A stretch of 64,000 bases of DNA. It comes from Piscicola geometra. Lineage: Eukaryota > Annelida > Clitellata > Hirudinida > Piscicolidae. How positions within the stretch are numbered: the first letter of the stretch is position 1; each line of letters starts with the position of its first letter. The notes beneath the pieces are model-generated. The model made no database searches and had not been told where the DNA came from. It saw only the letters and a program-made list of their open reading frames with translations. The translations under genes were made by a program, and so were the position numbers. Shown here piece after piece: positions 10,201 to 20,451 of the stretch. The stretch spans positions 2,971,511 to 3,035,510 of the forward strand of contig OX030966.1 of NCBI GenBank assembly GCA_943735955.1, given 5' to 3'.

Positions 10201-12309
10201 CAGTAAAACAAAAGGGCATGGCATTTGAAAGGGGAGAAATTTTCCATTCACATGCGGCCAAACCGGGTCTTCTGACGACTGTTCGTCAAAAGAAAGAGGT
10301 AATAATAGATGAATATTTGCCATTGTAATTTCATAAAACTTTTTTTAAAGTTGTTTATATTAATTTTTTCAATAATGCAGATCAAGTCGGCTGCGCAGGA
10401 ACGGCTCCTGGACACTGCCCCAGTCATCGTCCGAGATGCGGCGCAGAAGTTCCCTTTGGGGGAGCAGCCGACAGCGGCAGTGATTAGCGCAGCTAATCTC
10501 TGCCAAATCGCTTATTACCACCGAAGGCAGGTGTTTCCAAAAGAGCCAAGTGAAACTCCTTTTGAAGTAAGGTTACTTTTACATTTAAATAATCTCTAGG
10601 AGTCATCAATGACATTTTGTAAATATCATTTTTTTTATTAAGGTCGATGAAGGCTTTTTCAGAAGAGCAATGGAAGAGCCGTTTTACCGAGGGCATGTGG
10701 CAGTGGGTAACGAGGTCCACTATCTGTTTGCCACCGACCGCAACCTCAAGAGGCTCAAGAAGAGCAAGACCTGGTACCTGGACGGCACCTTTAAGGTCGT
10801 CAGGAAACCATTTGTGCAGCTCTTCACTATCCACTCTTTCATGAGGTAAATGGCAACTGAATTTTTTCTAATTTCGTCTTTTATAATATTTGATTTAATT
10901 GAATTGATTGCAATTTCTAATTATCTAGTTTTTTACCACTTCAGGTTTGATGACGCGATCAAGCAGGCACCACTTTTATACGTTCTGATGTCAAGAAGAA
11001 AATCTAAAGATTATGAAGTGGTAAATAATTCATTATTTTTTTCTCGAAATATTTAAATAAAATTACATTTTACTTTATTTTTTCAAACGGTAGAACGAAA
11101 AACATGTAGGAGAGACCAGGGCTGTATGTTACAGGGGTTGTATGTTACAAGCTTAATAACTTTTTTTATAATCCTTGGTTCAACTTTCACCTTCTATGAA
11201 AAAAAAAAAATTTCTAAAAATTGTATAGTCTTTTTTCTTTTTTGAAAGACTTTGGTAAGTTTTAAGAATTTGCTTATTTTTGTTATAACTTAATTAGTAT
11301 TTGCATTTAATTTAATTTTTTTCAAATAACTTTGAAGCAACCTTTTTAAAAAAAGATTTTAAGTATGTTTCGTGATTCCATTAGCGGCGTTTATTTACCA
11401 TTAATTATAAATTGAGTCGTATGGTATTGGGGTATTGTTACAAACCGTTTAACGATATCCCAATCAGTGAAATGGTTTATACAACTCAATCTAAGTTATT
11501 TTATTACTTTCTTCCCTATTATTAGTTCATTTTACCTATTAAAAATGTTTAAACAATATTTTCGATTAATTGTGCGTTAATCAATTGCAAACCCTATTTA
11601 TATTGTTATTCCACAGGTGCTGCAGAAGGTGTGTGACTTGGTCGACCACACCCAACGACTAGAGACCTTTGTAGTTGACTTTGAGGTCGGCCTCTGGAAA
11701 GCCCTCAGAGGCGTTTTTCCTAATGTAGCTATTAAGGGTTGTTATTTTCACTTCGGGCAAGCACTTTGGCGAAAGATTAAAGAATTTGGGCTGAGAGGCG
11801 CCTATATTAGCAATCACCGACTGTACTCTCTTGTTCGGCTGACGTTTTGCCTTCCGTTGGTTCCAGAGAGGGAGATCCCGTCATTGTTCAATGAGATAGT
11901 TGAGAGGAACTCAAATGAACGAGTGTCTCTCTACCTGAACTACTTCCGCAGTACCTGGATGGAAGGCACTGTGTGGAAGGTCGAGAACTGGTCGGTGTTT
12001 GGTCGATCAGTTCGCACGAATAATGATCTGGAGGGATGGCACAATCGCCTCAACAAAATGGCCAGACAAAGGAGTCTGCCTTTTTACAACCTGGTTGTCC
12101 TTTTATATGGAGAAGCACGCCTTCTGAAGCACCAGTGCCGGTATATCGTGGATGGTAAACTGAAAAGGCAGCAGTCCGCAGACCATAAATCTTTACAAGG
12201 GAAACTCTTCGAGGCCTGGAACAGGTACAGTCAAGGTATCATTACCTCGAGGCGATTGCTAGTTATATGCACGAAGGTGTGCTCGCCCAAATTATTTAGG
12301 CCAGATTAA
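4265..12309 (+). CDS. PHD-FLYWCH-MULE transposase, 13 exons, 717 aa
   Basis: Transposase of the flanking MULE, expected to bind its ends and cut DNA in the nucleus. Exons: 4265-4452, 8666-8755, 8836-8916, 8997-9077, 9158-9238, 9319-9399, 9480-9572, 9867-10007, 10139-10298, 10381-10566, 10643-10845, 10945-11020 and 11617-12309. Every junction is GT/AG and in phase, giving 717 codons without a stop. Residues 1-62 form a PHD-like zinc finger (CIWC, CDAC, WQHLSC, CTSC). Residues 63-232 are six acidic segments from duplicated exons. A FLYWCH zinc finger follows at about 270-325 (YQYGVLWRCC, then C and HSHA). The DDE domain has candidate catalytic D441 (TWYLDGTFK), D508 (FVVDFEVG) and E626 (NNDLEGWHN), with C529 and H532 (GCYFHF) as in MULEs. 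Intron 1 is 4.2 kb. The stop is TAA. The intact frame and key residues suggest an active or recently active protein; domestication is possible but the element ends argue for a transposon. Confidence 0.88.
4498..5433. repeat. 33-bp minisatellite, left block, in MULE intron 1
   Basis: About 30 copies of CCTAACTCGCTCTTTTGCAA followed by AACTGATTCCTCA, with 30-bp variants lacking CTC. The array is split by the LINE at 5434-8225 and continues at 8226-8660. Confidence 0.97.
5434..8225 (-). mobile_element. APE-type LINE, 5'-truncated, inserted in minisatellite
   Basis: Minus-strand retrotransposon ending in a poly(A) (T-run at 5434-5449 on the plus strand). The 5' end stops at about 8225, inside the endonuclease, and minisatellite units lie on both sides, so it inserted into the array and was truncated by incomplete reverse transcription. 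Any target duplication is short and cannot be told from the repeat. Confidence 0.9.
5655..8222 (-). CDS. LINE endonuclease/reverse transcriptase, N-truncated
   Basis: Open without a stop from the truncation point near 8222 to the stop at 5655, about 855 codons; the first in-frame ATG is at 8096. The first part is an APE-like endonuclease lacking its first strand (IIIITETWLK, then GGDFNQLS). The second is a reverse transcriptase with ALDFTKAFDTLDHHTL, VQGSVLGPS and the catalytic FADDTYLI. A C-terminal region after the palm ends in a basic tail. The uninterrupted frame suggests a young insertion. The clade is uncertain (jockey/CR1-like group). Confidence 0.85.
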   Translation of the reverse strand, partial: LNITSIVKPHAIEHLRCDVFHLHPDIIIITETWLKPHHSDALVAIKGYVCFRHDRIARRGGGVMIYIKQDIPTHIITPSPPNNDNALEVLCLKCIFNNIPHHICGIYHPPKHTYLESTLMDYIDELSNSMLDNDSRFIIGGDFNQLSHQKILHTGLQTIFYGPTHLGHNLDRVYGSNINNNLYISQTYISHTTTKHLGVSIHPLINKNTSNKPITRQTHTFRRRHPSQHKTCLDSFSAIDLTINLDNLPDSIDFFYNTLTTILDNNYPTKSITIRSSDPPFISPFIKSLLRMKNHHMRKGHHQLAASITIRIKNIIINTNHSTLKNCRRGSKAMWKTVNLLRGKGAPSLSSNRSSTLNSDLLNNYFASTSTIPSYVHPPFKSTALYTQDHVNPITIFNLLTIKCPTGTGSDGLPQWYLQLIAPIISTPLSIIFNNCINTSYFPLQWKSSIIHPIPKTKHPISPQDFRPISVTPILSRLLEKIIVSQYIYPCFNHPSVIPILKDQFAFRPSGSPTSAIIAITSTITSLLKTNSHVHLIALDFTKAFDTLDHHTLASNLALLPLDDNIYNLLISSLSNRSHSTIYLNQLSSILPINSSVVQGSVLGPSTFIINASSLQPYHPSNYILKFADDTYLIIPSSNTHTIQSELESLSKWAKLSNLSLNLKKSFELIVHNSYKRITPPALHPSIQRTNKLTILGITFTDTLNISPHIDHIINKCFQTFHAIKTIRSHGLFGAKLFDITESLIISHLKYAAPSWSGFANQPHIKQLQSLINKLIRLNYLPSFYPSITSMFTTLDTKLFFKISNNSDHVLHNFLPPLKKSTHNLRPRKHNFNIPIYTTLESKTFLPRLLKSHIL
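8226..8660. repeat. 33-bp minisatellite, right block
   Basis: About 14 copies of the same unit as 4498-5433. The final unit, truncated after CTAACTCGC, runs into T8-CAG and so supplies the acceptor of exon 2 of the transposase gene (exon starts 8666). Confidence 0.95.
8836..9572 (+). repeat. 161-bp tandem exon-intron duplication
   Basis: Five exon-plus-intron units starting at 8836, 8997, 9158, 9319 and 9480, exactly 161 bp apart, with a diverged founder at 8666. Each contains an 81-nt acidic exon bounded by phase-2 junctions (CTATTAG acceptor, GTTAGT donor) and an 80-nt intron. The last copy has a 93-nt exon and a stronger GTGAGT donor. Because all junctions share a phase, copies can be skipped or added without a frameshift. 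Confidence 0.93.
9640..9716 (-). repeat. LINE/SINE 3' tail fragment (TGAT)n
   Basis: Reverse copy of the tail also seen at 33725-33802: a short hairpin-like GAGCGCTATAGAAATTGATTT followed by TTGATTGAT units. It lies in intron 7 of the transposase gene. Confidence 0.65.
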
Positions 12310-12715
12310 TTATTATCTTATATTTAGTATAGATTTATTATCTTATATTTAGTATAGATTTATTAATTTATATTTAGATTTATTATTCTTTCATAATTAG
12401 GTTAGATTTATTATTCTTTCATATTTAGGTTAGATTTATTATTATTTTAATGGGGCCGACCTCAAAGAAGAACCCTATCTAGCCAGGTTATACCATGCTT
12501 TAATAATGAAAAAAATTAAATAACTTTTTTAAATAACTATTTAAATAACTATTTTTAATAACTATTTTTAATAACTATTTTTAATAACTATTTTTAATAA
12601 CTATTTTTAATAACTATTTTTAATAACTATTTTTAATAACTATTTTTAATAACTATTTATAATAACTATTTTTAATAACTATTTTTAATAAATATTTTTC
12701 ACTATTTCATCCCAA
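12310..12715. repeat. AT-rich tandem repeats after transposase gene
   Basis: Two short arrays: units around TTAGTATAGATTTATTA (12310-12440) and a 13-bp unit TAACTATTTTTAA, about 13 copies (12515-12700). No coding content. A terminator or polyadenylation signal cannot be picked out from the AT background. Confidence 0.85.
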
Positions 12716-12732
12716 ATAGGTAAGAAAGACAG

Positions 12733-12992
12733 ATCTCTTTAAGAAGACAGCCACAAACAATCGATGAGTCACTATGAGGTTAGGAACTTCAATTCCTATT
12801 GGTTGGAAATAAACTTTGCATTATGGCTAAAGCACTATTTACCCATACTTCAAAATGTAAACGGGCTTAAGGTTTTAAAATAATTTTAATATAGCTATAT
12901 TTTTTATTCCAACCAATAGGAGTTAAATTACTCAACCTCAGTGACTCATCGTTTGTTTGTGGCTGTCTTCTTGAAGAGAACCTGAAAGACTC
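12733..12992. repeat. Fold-back inverted repeat, arms about 75-80 bp
   Basis: The left arm (AGAAGACAGCCACAAACAAT and onward, to the CCTATTGGTTGGAA motif near 12806) is repeated inverted at about 12905-12985. A 95-bp loop lies between. It could form a hairpin and resembles a MITE, but no target duplication was found. Confidence 0.75.
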
Positions 12993-13494
12993 ATCAGCCT
13001 GGTAATTAATATATGAGATTTTAAGGTTTTTATTTGTAAATCTTCGATGATGATAATTTACCATGGGTGCCTGCTCGTCTGTTCGAATGATTGCTTTTCT
13101 CAAATTTTTAGTTCAGCATCATATAATATATATGAATGAAATTTATATGTTTAAAATAAAATAGATTTTATTTATTTTTTCGAATATATAAAAATAAAGA
13201 ATACTTCAATCATGAATATTAAATTAAGCTAATCTTATTCACCATTTCATTCCAAATAGGTACAACAGGTCGTTGGCATGCTCATAAGCCAGATTATTTG
13301 TATTTATTATGAATTTTGTGTGTATATTTGATGATGATAATTATGGGATGTATAGTAAACACCTTTTTTTACATAAGCATAAACAATATATTAAAGTAAA
13401 AAAAATTAAAATAATGAGTTTATTAAAATAAAAAAGTAGCTAATTAAAATAAATAAAAAATTAATTAAAACAAATACTTAATTAAAACAAATAG

Positions 13495-13725
13495 TTATTT
13501 AACTAAAATAAATCATCAGTTAACTAAAATAATTAGTTGACTAAAATAATTAGTTGACTAAAATAATTAGTTGACTAAAATAATTAGTTAACTAAAATAA
13601 TTAGTTAACTAAAATAATTAGTTAACTAAAATAATTAGTTAACTAAAATAATTAGTTAACTAAAATACTTAGTTAACTAAAATAATTAGTTAACTAAAAT
13701 AAATAATCAGTTAACTAAAATAAAA
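13495..13725. repeat. 17-bp tandem repeat
   Basis: About 13 copies of AATTAGTTAACTAAAAT with single-base variants. The unit contains the palindrome TTAGTTAACTAA. Confidence 0.92.
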
Positions 13726-14199
13726 ATTTAGTTGATTAAAATGAATATAGTCTTTTGGTGACATATTATTAAAGGTGTTTATAATGCATTTCTATAATTA
13801 TGTCAACACAAAATCTTCTATGCAGAAGAAGTGTTGTATCTGAAAAAGATTATCATATTATTTTGTTAGTAATCTACGATGATAATAAATTAACTCTATT
13901 TTATTGAATATTTGAAATGAAAATGATGATAAAACAATCTTCTACTCTGAAGAAGTGTTGTATCTGAAAAATATTGCAATTATATAATTATTAATTAGTT
14001 TAATAAAATATTTTTTAAATGTTTAAAAAAAATAAACTTTATGAAAAGTTTTTGTCTGATACAATGCTATTAATGGGCCGTACAAAAAATCCAAAATCAC
14101 GATACTGATAATGATACGACAAATTGCAATGTATGAGAATAAAAGTTGTGGCAGAAAAGTAGGAAGAAAATGTAATTAAATAATATTTACATAAAATAC

Positions 14200-14325
14200 A
14201 AGTATTTAATGAAATAGGTCCAAGTTTATCAAAACTAAGTGACAGAAATGCAGCATACATTATTGCAGCAGCAGCCGAATCTCTTGGACACAACCCTTCA
14301 AATATAAACATTAAAGAATCATTGC
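14200..14325 (+). pseudogene. Exon-like fragment of an unknown transposon protein
   Basis: A short plus-strand frame reads GPSLSKLSDRNAAYIIAAAA and continues to a Lys-Glu-Ser end. The pattern of a conserved S-D-R followed by an Ala-rich helix resembles a protein segment I associate with transposon-linked open frames in invertebrates, but I cannot name the family. Upstream and downstream are AT-rich with no open frame. It may be a remnant or a second MULE-borne gene exon. Confidence 0.3.
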
Positions 14326-14678
14326 AGTTTTGTTATTGTTAGTGCGTAAAAAAGTAGGAAAAAAATTCAATGTTTTTTTAATGAATTACACTTGAATGTA
14401 GTGCTTTCTATTCGTGTTTTTTCAGACATTTTTGTCACATTTTAAAAATTGAAATTTAACGATTTTATTTTATGTTTTTATTAAAAGGTAGAATCCAATG
14501 TTGAAATTTCAAAGTGCGTAAAAAAATTTAATATTTTTATTGTTTCATATTCGTATTTTTTAGACATTTTTTTCACATTATTGAAACCGCAAGTGAATTA
14601 TGCATCACAGCCTCAGAGTGCCTCAGTAGACCAGTTTGGCAGTTCCCTTCACACCTTCCCATCGGAGCCCTTCAAACA

Positions 14679-15115
14679 CCATGGGTGCCTGCTCGTCTGC
14701 TCGAATGATTTCTTTTCTTAAATTTTTAGTTCAGCATCATATAACAACCACCTCTCAAACACCACCCAACAAGACACAGGAATCAATCGTCAATGCCACT
14801 TCCTGCCTAATCCAAATTGATATTTGTGAAGTATTTTTTTGTGGTTGTTCCGTACCAAAAGAGACTGTGGTTGAATTTGTGTGTGTTGGATTGTGATGGG
14901 TGTCTGACGATTGTTTATACCAATTTTGTAAGTTGTTTGCGAAATTCTTTTGTCAAAGCGAACTTGCGTAATTTTTTTTAAACTTCTGTTTACGGGGCTT
15001 ACATTTATTTAGTAGGTGATTTAAACTCTAACTTAAATAACTGCCACCTTCCAAACACCACCCAAATAGACGAAAGAATCCACCGTCAGTGTCACTTCCG
15101 GATTCCAATCTGCTT
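14679..15115. repeat. Diverged internal duplications in right MULE arm
   Basis: The motif ACCATGGGTGCCTGCTCGTC, with the 50 bp that follow, occurs at about 13061 and again at about 14680. CTCAAACACCACCCAA plus a following block near 14755 is echoed by TCCAAACACCACCCAA near 15046. These look like old tandem or segmental duplications within the element. Confidence 0.6.
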
Positions 15116-15239
15116 TGATTGTTATAATTTGGCATTTTTGTATTCAATGTAAATAATAGTTCCTCATAAATTGACATTTTGTATTCAATGTAAATAATAG
15201 TTTTTCATAAATTGACATTTTGGTATTCAAAGTAAAAGT

Positions 15240-15484
<245 letters not shown>

Positions 15485-15603
15485 CATCACCGAAATCATA
15501 GAGCGCCGAAATCATAGAGCGCCGAAACCATAGATCGCCGAAACCTTAGATTGCCGAAACCTTAGATTGCCGAAACCTTGGATTGCCGAATCCAAAGCAT
15601 ACC
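15485..15603 (-). repeat. Right terminal inverted repeat of the MULE
   Basis: Inverted copy of 3202-3320, two differences in 119 bp, followed outside by GTTACGTT at 15604-15611. Confidence 0.9.
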
Positions 15604-15856
15604 GTTACGTTAATTATATTTTTTTTGAAAATTTCTCGGGAAAAAACATAGATCAATAATAGTTTTTTTCTATTTTCTGGGAAAATTATTCAATCTAAAA
15701 ATGCGATTTCAGAAATATTAAATAAATTTAGGAAATGTCTGAAACATGGGTAGTATATATATATACTTATTGTTTGTAGGATATATATGGTCTGAAAACT
15801 CAGAAAAATTAACTAGAAATAGAAATGCGATAAATAGTTGACGGCACTTTCAGGAC

Positions 15857-16680
15857 ATGAGAGACGCCAAAATAATCACTTCATACAAGAACAAGGGCGT
15901 GAGAAGTGATTGCAACAACTACAGAGGAATATCTCTCCTCAGTGTCGTGGGCAAAGTGTTCGCACGTGTAGTCCTAAAAAGATTACAGAAGCTTGCTGAT
16001 AGGGTGTATCCAGAATCACAAGCTGGGTTCCGCACAGAAAGGTCAAGTTGTCAAGGTCAACTATAGATATGATATTTACACTCAGGCAACTGCAAGAAAA
16101 AGGCAAAGAAAAACACAAACTTCTTTTCTCATAGAACTGAGCAAAGCGTTCGATCTTGTCAGTAGAGATGGACTCTTCAAAATTCTGGCAAAGATTTTCT
16201 GCCCACCAAAACTCATGAGCGTAATACAGTCGTTCCAACTTTGACAACTTTTGCTAGGCTGTCACCAAGAGTTTGGAACAACAAGATGCTGACAATAAAG
16301 ACCAAGGCACCTGTGTATAAGGCATGTGTTCTGAGCACTCTTCTTTATGCCAGTGAATCTTGGATACTCTCATGAAGTTGAGCGCTTTCCACATGCGCTG
16401 TCTTCGACGCATGCTCGCAATCTCATGGAGAAACCGCATAACAAACAACGAAGTGTTGGCAAGGGCAGCTATCTCTAGCATAACCACTCTCCTCAGTCAA
16501 AGACGTCTCCGATGGTTAGGACATGTACGTCAGATGATGATGGCCGACTTCCCAAAGACGTGCTATTCGGCGAACTTGCTTCAGAATGGAGAACAACTGG
16601 CAGGCCATATTTCAGCAGATCTTTTTTGTTTCTTTAATGTTTTTCAAAAAACTCCACTCTTTAAAACGGCATGCTAAAAG
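15857..16680 (+). pseudogene. Decayed LINE reverse transcriptase fragment
   Basis: Broken plus-strand frames give SDCNNYRGISLLSVVGKVF and SQAGFRTERS (15857-16060), LSKAFDLVSRDGLFKILAK (16130-16190), then TKAPVYKACVLSTLLYASES, HMRCLRRMLAISWRNRI and RRLRWLGHVRQM (16290-16540). These are the fingers, part of the palm and the C-terminal region of an APE-type LINE. The catalytic YADD segment is deleted and several frameshifts and stops are present, so it is dead. Confidence 0.85.
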
Positions 16681-16689
16681 TTCAGATTG

Positions 16690-17300
16690 CTGTTTTGAGA
16701 AATACAACTCGAGAAATGAGATGAGGTTCACTAGAGGAATTCAGTGGTTTGTAATCATCGTCTGTTGAAGCTTGCGCCAACTCCTCTTTAGAATCTGTAA
16801 TATGTTTCCATGAAACTGAAGCTCTTGGAATAGGTGAAACTTCTCCTTGAGGAGCTGGTCTCATAACTAATATTGAAAAATAAGGAGAAAAATATATTTA
16901 ACCCAAAAAATAAATTTCCTGCTCAGACGTTTAGCTTGAAGTACCTGCCACAGCCACAAAAGCCTGTTGTGGCGACCACAAGATGTACAGCGTGAGCGAC
17001 TGTGGTGGCTGGGATGTGTGGCTACTGCTGGAACGGCAGTGCTTGTTTACGCATTGCAGTTGTTTGAAGTGTGGTTGATGGTGTGGTTGAGCGTGCTTGA
17101 AGGTTTGGTTGAGGGTGTTGTTGAAGGTGGTTAAGGGTTGTTGAGGGTGGTTGAAGGTGTGGTTGAGCGGGTTATGGGGGTCTTTTTACTGTATTTCAGA
17201 AGTGTTTTGTAGGTGAATGAAATCATGTGTGTATTTCTTTGTGTTGAGAAGGGAGGGTATTTAAGAAGTTAATGCGTAGTATATAGAAGCTATAACTATT
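16690..17300. other. Intergenic interval with GGTTGAGG-type repeats
   Basis: A loose minisatellite of GGTTGAGGGTGGTTGA-like units at about 17070-17170. No gene seen. Confidence 0.6.
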
Positions 17301-17309
17301 TCAAGTGAT

Positions 17310-17460
17310 TACACAGTACGATCAGCTGAATAAATAAATGAGTACGATCAGCTGAATAAATAAATAAGTACGATCAGCTGAATAAATAAATAAGTACGAT
17401 CAGCTGAATAAATAAATAAGTACGATCAGCTGAATAAATAAATAAGTACGATCAGTTAAA
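17310..17460. repeat. 26-bp tandem repeat
   Basis: Six units of GTACGATCAGCTGAATAAAT followed by AAATAA, highly uniform. It lies about 460 bp downstream of the EF-hand gene stop codon. Confidence 0.95.
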
Positions 17461-17921
17461 TCTTTGATAATGTATACTTGCTAAGAACTGAATTGCAAAC
17501 CACCTTCTTTCCTCCCATTACAGTTCTGTGGCTAAAAACCTTGTGGTTTCAATCAGAAGCCCAAATGGGTGACTCTGTGACACACAAGTAATCAATCAAT
17601 CACTTCAAATATATTTATATTTTTCTATTTAGAAAATTTTATTTTATTTTAAATTCTTTCAAACCCGACTCGAATAAACAAAAAAGTTGAGTTCTTTGGT
17701 TAGTTTATTTCACAATTTTCATGTAAAAAAATTTCGATTAGTTTTCAGATTGCTGAATTGTCACATTTGTCACCACTGCATTCCGCTTTAAACCTGTTGA
17801 TTTGATGTGATTTTGAAAATACACACATACAAACACAAATAAACACACTCAGACAAACATACACACACACAAACAAACACACAAACAAACACACAAACAA
17901 AAACACACAAACAAACCCACA

Positions 17922-18947
17922 TTAACACTGGAGGACGCTGATGAAGTAACTGAGAAACTCTTCCTTGCTGACCTTCGAGTCGGTGTTCTTGTCAACCTCC
18001 TTGATGAACTCCTGGGAGAATGAAAAAAAAATGGTGGTAGAATGACGTCACAAAGGGGTGAAGGGGGGGGGGATGAAAGATGGTGAAATTAAAGATGATG
18101 GAAGGATATCAGAATGTGGTGAAAGAGGAGTTGTGCTGATGAAGTAAAATTGGCAGTGTAGATTTTTGAAAATATGCAAAAGAAAAAACTTGAAAAGCAA
18201 ATTCATGCAACTCCAATAAAGCACCACCATTACTAAAACATTTTTCCAAATCACTCTCCCTCTGTGAACTCATAAACACACACACACTAACACTCACAAA
18301 CAAACACGCAAACACACGCACAATTACATACACACACACACACAAACTGACCGCCACATCAGTCTCCAGGGTGGCAGCATCCTTCTTCTTGCTGCAGCAC
18401 TCACAGTCGTTGTACTGCTTCAGAACCTCGAGAATTTCCTTTTGGGAGGAGGGGAAGTGGATGGGTGCTTGGCTGGGTGCTTAGATGGGTGCTTGGATGG
18501 GTGCTTGGATGGGTGCGTGGATGGGTGCTTGGATGGGTGCTTGGATGGGTGCTTGGATGGGTGCTTGGATGAGTGCTTGGATGAGTGCTTGGATGGGTGC
18601 TTGGATGGGTAAGTGGTGGGTGCTTGGATGGGTGCTTGGATGGGTGCTTGGATGGGTAAGTGGGTGGGTGTAGTAGATTGGTGAATGAGTACTTGAGAGG
18701 ATGAAATAGCGTTTGATGTTTCAGTTAACTAGAAAGAATATTTGTTTAAGCTGAATAAATGAGTGAGCTATTAACCTACAAAGTTAATAAACCAGTAAAA
18801 ACGAAGCTAATCAAATAATGAAAACAAAGTTAATCATATGAAAAGGGCAAAAATCCTCCTCACACTGCTATCAAGAGCACCACTGCCGTCCTTATCGACA
18901 GCATCAAAGCACTGCGACAGAGCTTCCTTGATCTCTTGCTCAGTCAT
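17922..18947 (-). CDS. Small two-EF-hand calcium-binding protein, 86 aa
   Basis: Three coding exons on the minus strand: 18947-18864, 18438-18352 and 18011-17922. All have phase-0 GT/AG junctions (donors GTGAGG and GTCAGT; acceptors CCCAAAAG and CTCCCAG), giving 86 codons and a TAA stop. EF-hand 1 is the loop [12 protein letters not shown] at residues 18-29; its twelfth (bidentate Glu) position comes from exon 2, so the first intron splits the loop. EF-hand 2 is [12 protein letters not shown] at residues 64-75, with all oxygen-ligand positions filled. A Cys-rich linker ([10 protein letters not shown]) separates them. There is no signal peptide or membrane segment, so it should be cytosolic, a calcium sensor or buffer of the calmodulin-like/S100-sized class. 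The start ATG sits immediately after a CAG acceptor, and an untranslated exon near 20358-20418 likely joins it. Confidence 0.85.
18450..18670. repeat. 12-bp repeat (GGATGGGTGCTT)n in EF-hand intron 1
   Basis: About 17 units with GAGTGCTTG and GGTAAGTGG variants. It lies wholly inside the intron between exons 1 and 2 of the EF-hand gene. Confidence 0.93.
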
Positions 18948-19289
18948 CTGAGGGGTGGTGCGAGTGGTAGTAGTAGTTTCATTGTTGGTGGTGGCGGTAG
19001 TAGTAGTAGTATTTCGGTGTTGGTGGCGGTAGTAGTAGTAGTAGTAGTAGTATTTCGGTGTTAATGGTGGTGGTTTTGATGATTGTGAAGAAAAATATGA
19101 TGATGGTGGCGGTGGTGGTGGTGGTGGTGGTGGCCGTGGTGAGAGTGCAAGGTACTCATAGTAGTGATACAATTAGCAAGAGAGTGCTAACGCGCATGTC
19201 AATCAATAAAGTTTTTATTCATAAAAGTATTCGCGCAGTATCAATCAGATGGATATCTGAGCTACTCATGATGATGAGAATGATAATAT

Positions 19290-19515
19290 TGATAAAAAGT
19301 TCTGCCACAGCCACAAGCCACCACAGCCCCAAACCACCACAGCCACAAACCACTACAGCCACATGCCACCACAGCCCCAAGCCACCACAGCCACAAGCCA
19401 CCACAGCCCCAAGCCACCACAGCCCCAAGCCACCACGTTCCCACATCCAACCACCACAACCACATCGACACATGCAACCACAGCAACCACATCCACACAT
19501 GCAACCACAGCCACC
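19290..19515. repeat. CCACAGCCACAAG minisatellite
   Basis: Imperfect 12-15 bp CCACAGCC(C/A)CAAG repeats in the presumed leader intron of the EF-hand gene. Long reading frames across it (Gly/Trp/Cys or Pro/Gln/Thr rich) are repeat artefacts. Confidence 0.85.
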
Positions 19516-19636
19516 ACAAGCGAGCCCAATCTAACAGGTATGAGCAGAAGCAGCAGCTTTAATTCACGCGCGGCTGTTTCTTTATTTATCGATCCGAGTT
19601 TTTGCAGACTCATTTTGCAACAAGGCGGTATCGAAA

Positions 19637-19990
19637 AAGAAGAGGATGATGATGATGATGAGGATGATGATGATGATGATGATGAGGATGATGATGAGGA
19701 TGATGATGATGAGGATGATGGTGATGAGAGGATGATGGTGAGGATGGTGATGAGGATGAGGATGATGATGATGATGATGAAGAGGATGATGGTGAAGATG
19801 GTGATGAGGATGATAATGATGATGAGGAGAATGATTAGAAAAAGGATGAAGAGATTCGATAATTTGGTGATAATAAGTGTGATATTGATGATGGTAGTGA
19901 TGATGAGGGTGAGGGTGGAGATGATGATGATGATGGTGGAGGTGATTTTGGTGCTGATGATAACGATGATGACGATGAAATTACTACAAT
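19637..19990. repeat. (GAT)n-rich imperfect repeat
   Basis: Runs of GATGATGAGGAT giving apparent poly-Asp/Glu or poly-Met frames. Judged non-coding because no junction connects it to an exon. Confidence 0.9.
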
Positions 19991-20357
19991 TTATGATTAC
20001 AAAAATAAAATAAATATTTATTCAAATGCGAATGCAAATACTTTGAAGTGTACTCGATACGTTTTGAAAAATTTAAACTTATGAATTTAATGATTTGAAG
20101 CCGAATTCAAAAAAGAGTTCGCTTAACATTGTAAAGTTTGATAAAGCATGTGAGAGCATCAAAAATATCTTTTCGAATTAAAAAGAATGGTATTTACAAC
20201 AAAGCAGCGTGGTCACTTAGAATAATTTGGCATGAGCGCATTTATTCTGAAAACACCGGAGAAATGTCGCGTCAATTCTTCACTCCCAACGAAGAAAGCA
20301 AGCAAATCTTCGGTGAAAGTTGAAAAAACATAAAATTGAAATACAATTAAAGGATAC

Positions 20358-20451
20358 CTTTTTTTGGAGGATGGACGGATCGGTGAAGATGAATTCGTAG
20401 TTGGATGAACACCACAGCTAATACACGCGCCTGTGTGGACCTTCTTTTATA
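20358..20451 (-). promoter_or_regulatory. TATA box and leader exon of the EF-hand gene
   Basis: On the minus strand TATAAAAG (20451-20444) is followed about 25-30 bp later by a likely start site near 20418. A short stretch then ends at a GT donor (AAAAAAAG then GTATCC, exon end 20358). The next acceptor downstream is the CAG directly before the EF-hand ATG at 18947. A TATA-led untranslated exon spliced onto the ATG is therefore the simplest model. Confidence 0.55.

Noticed and set aside
12867..13103. 78-codon minus-strand frame
   Set aside because: Lies over the fold-back repeat, with no protein-like motif or start context.
18485..18673. GAWM repeat protein
   Set aside because: 12-bp repeat within the EF-hand intron; no start context and no junctions.
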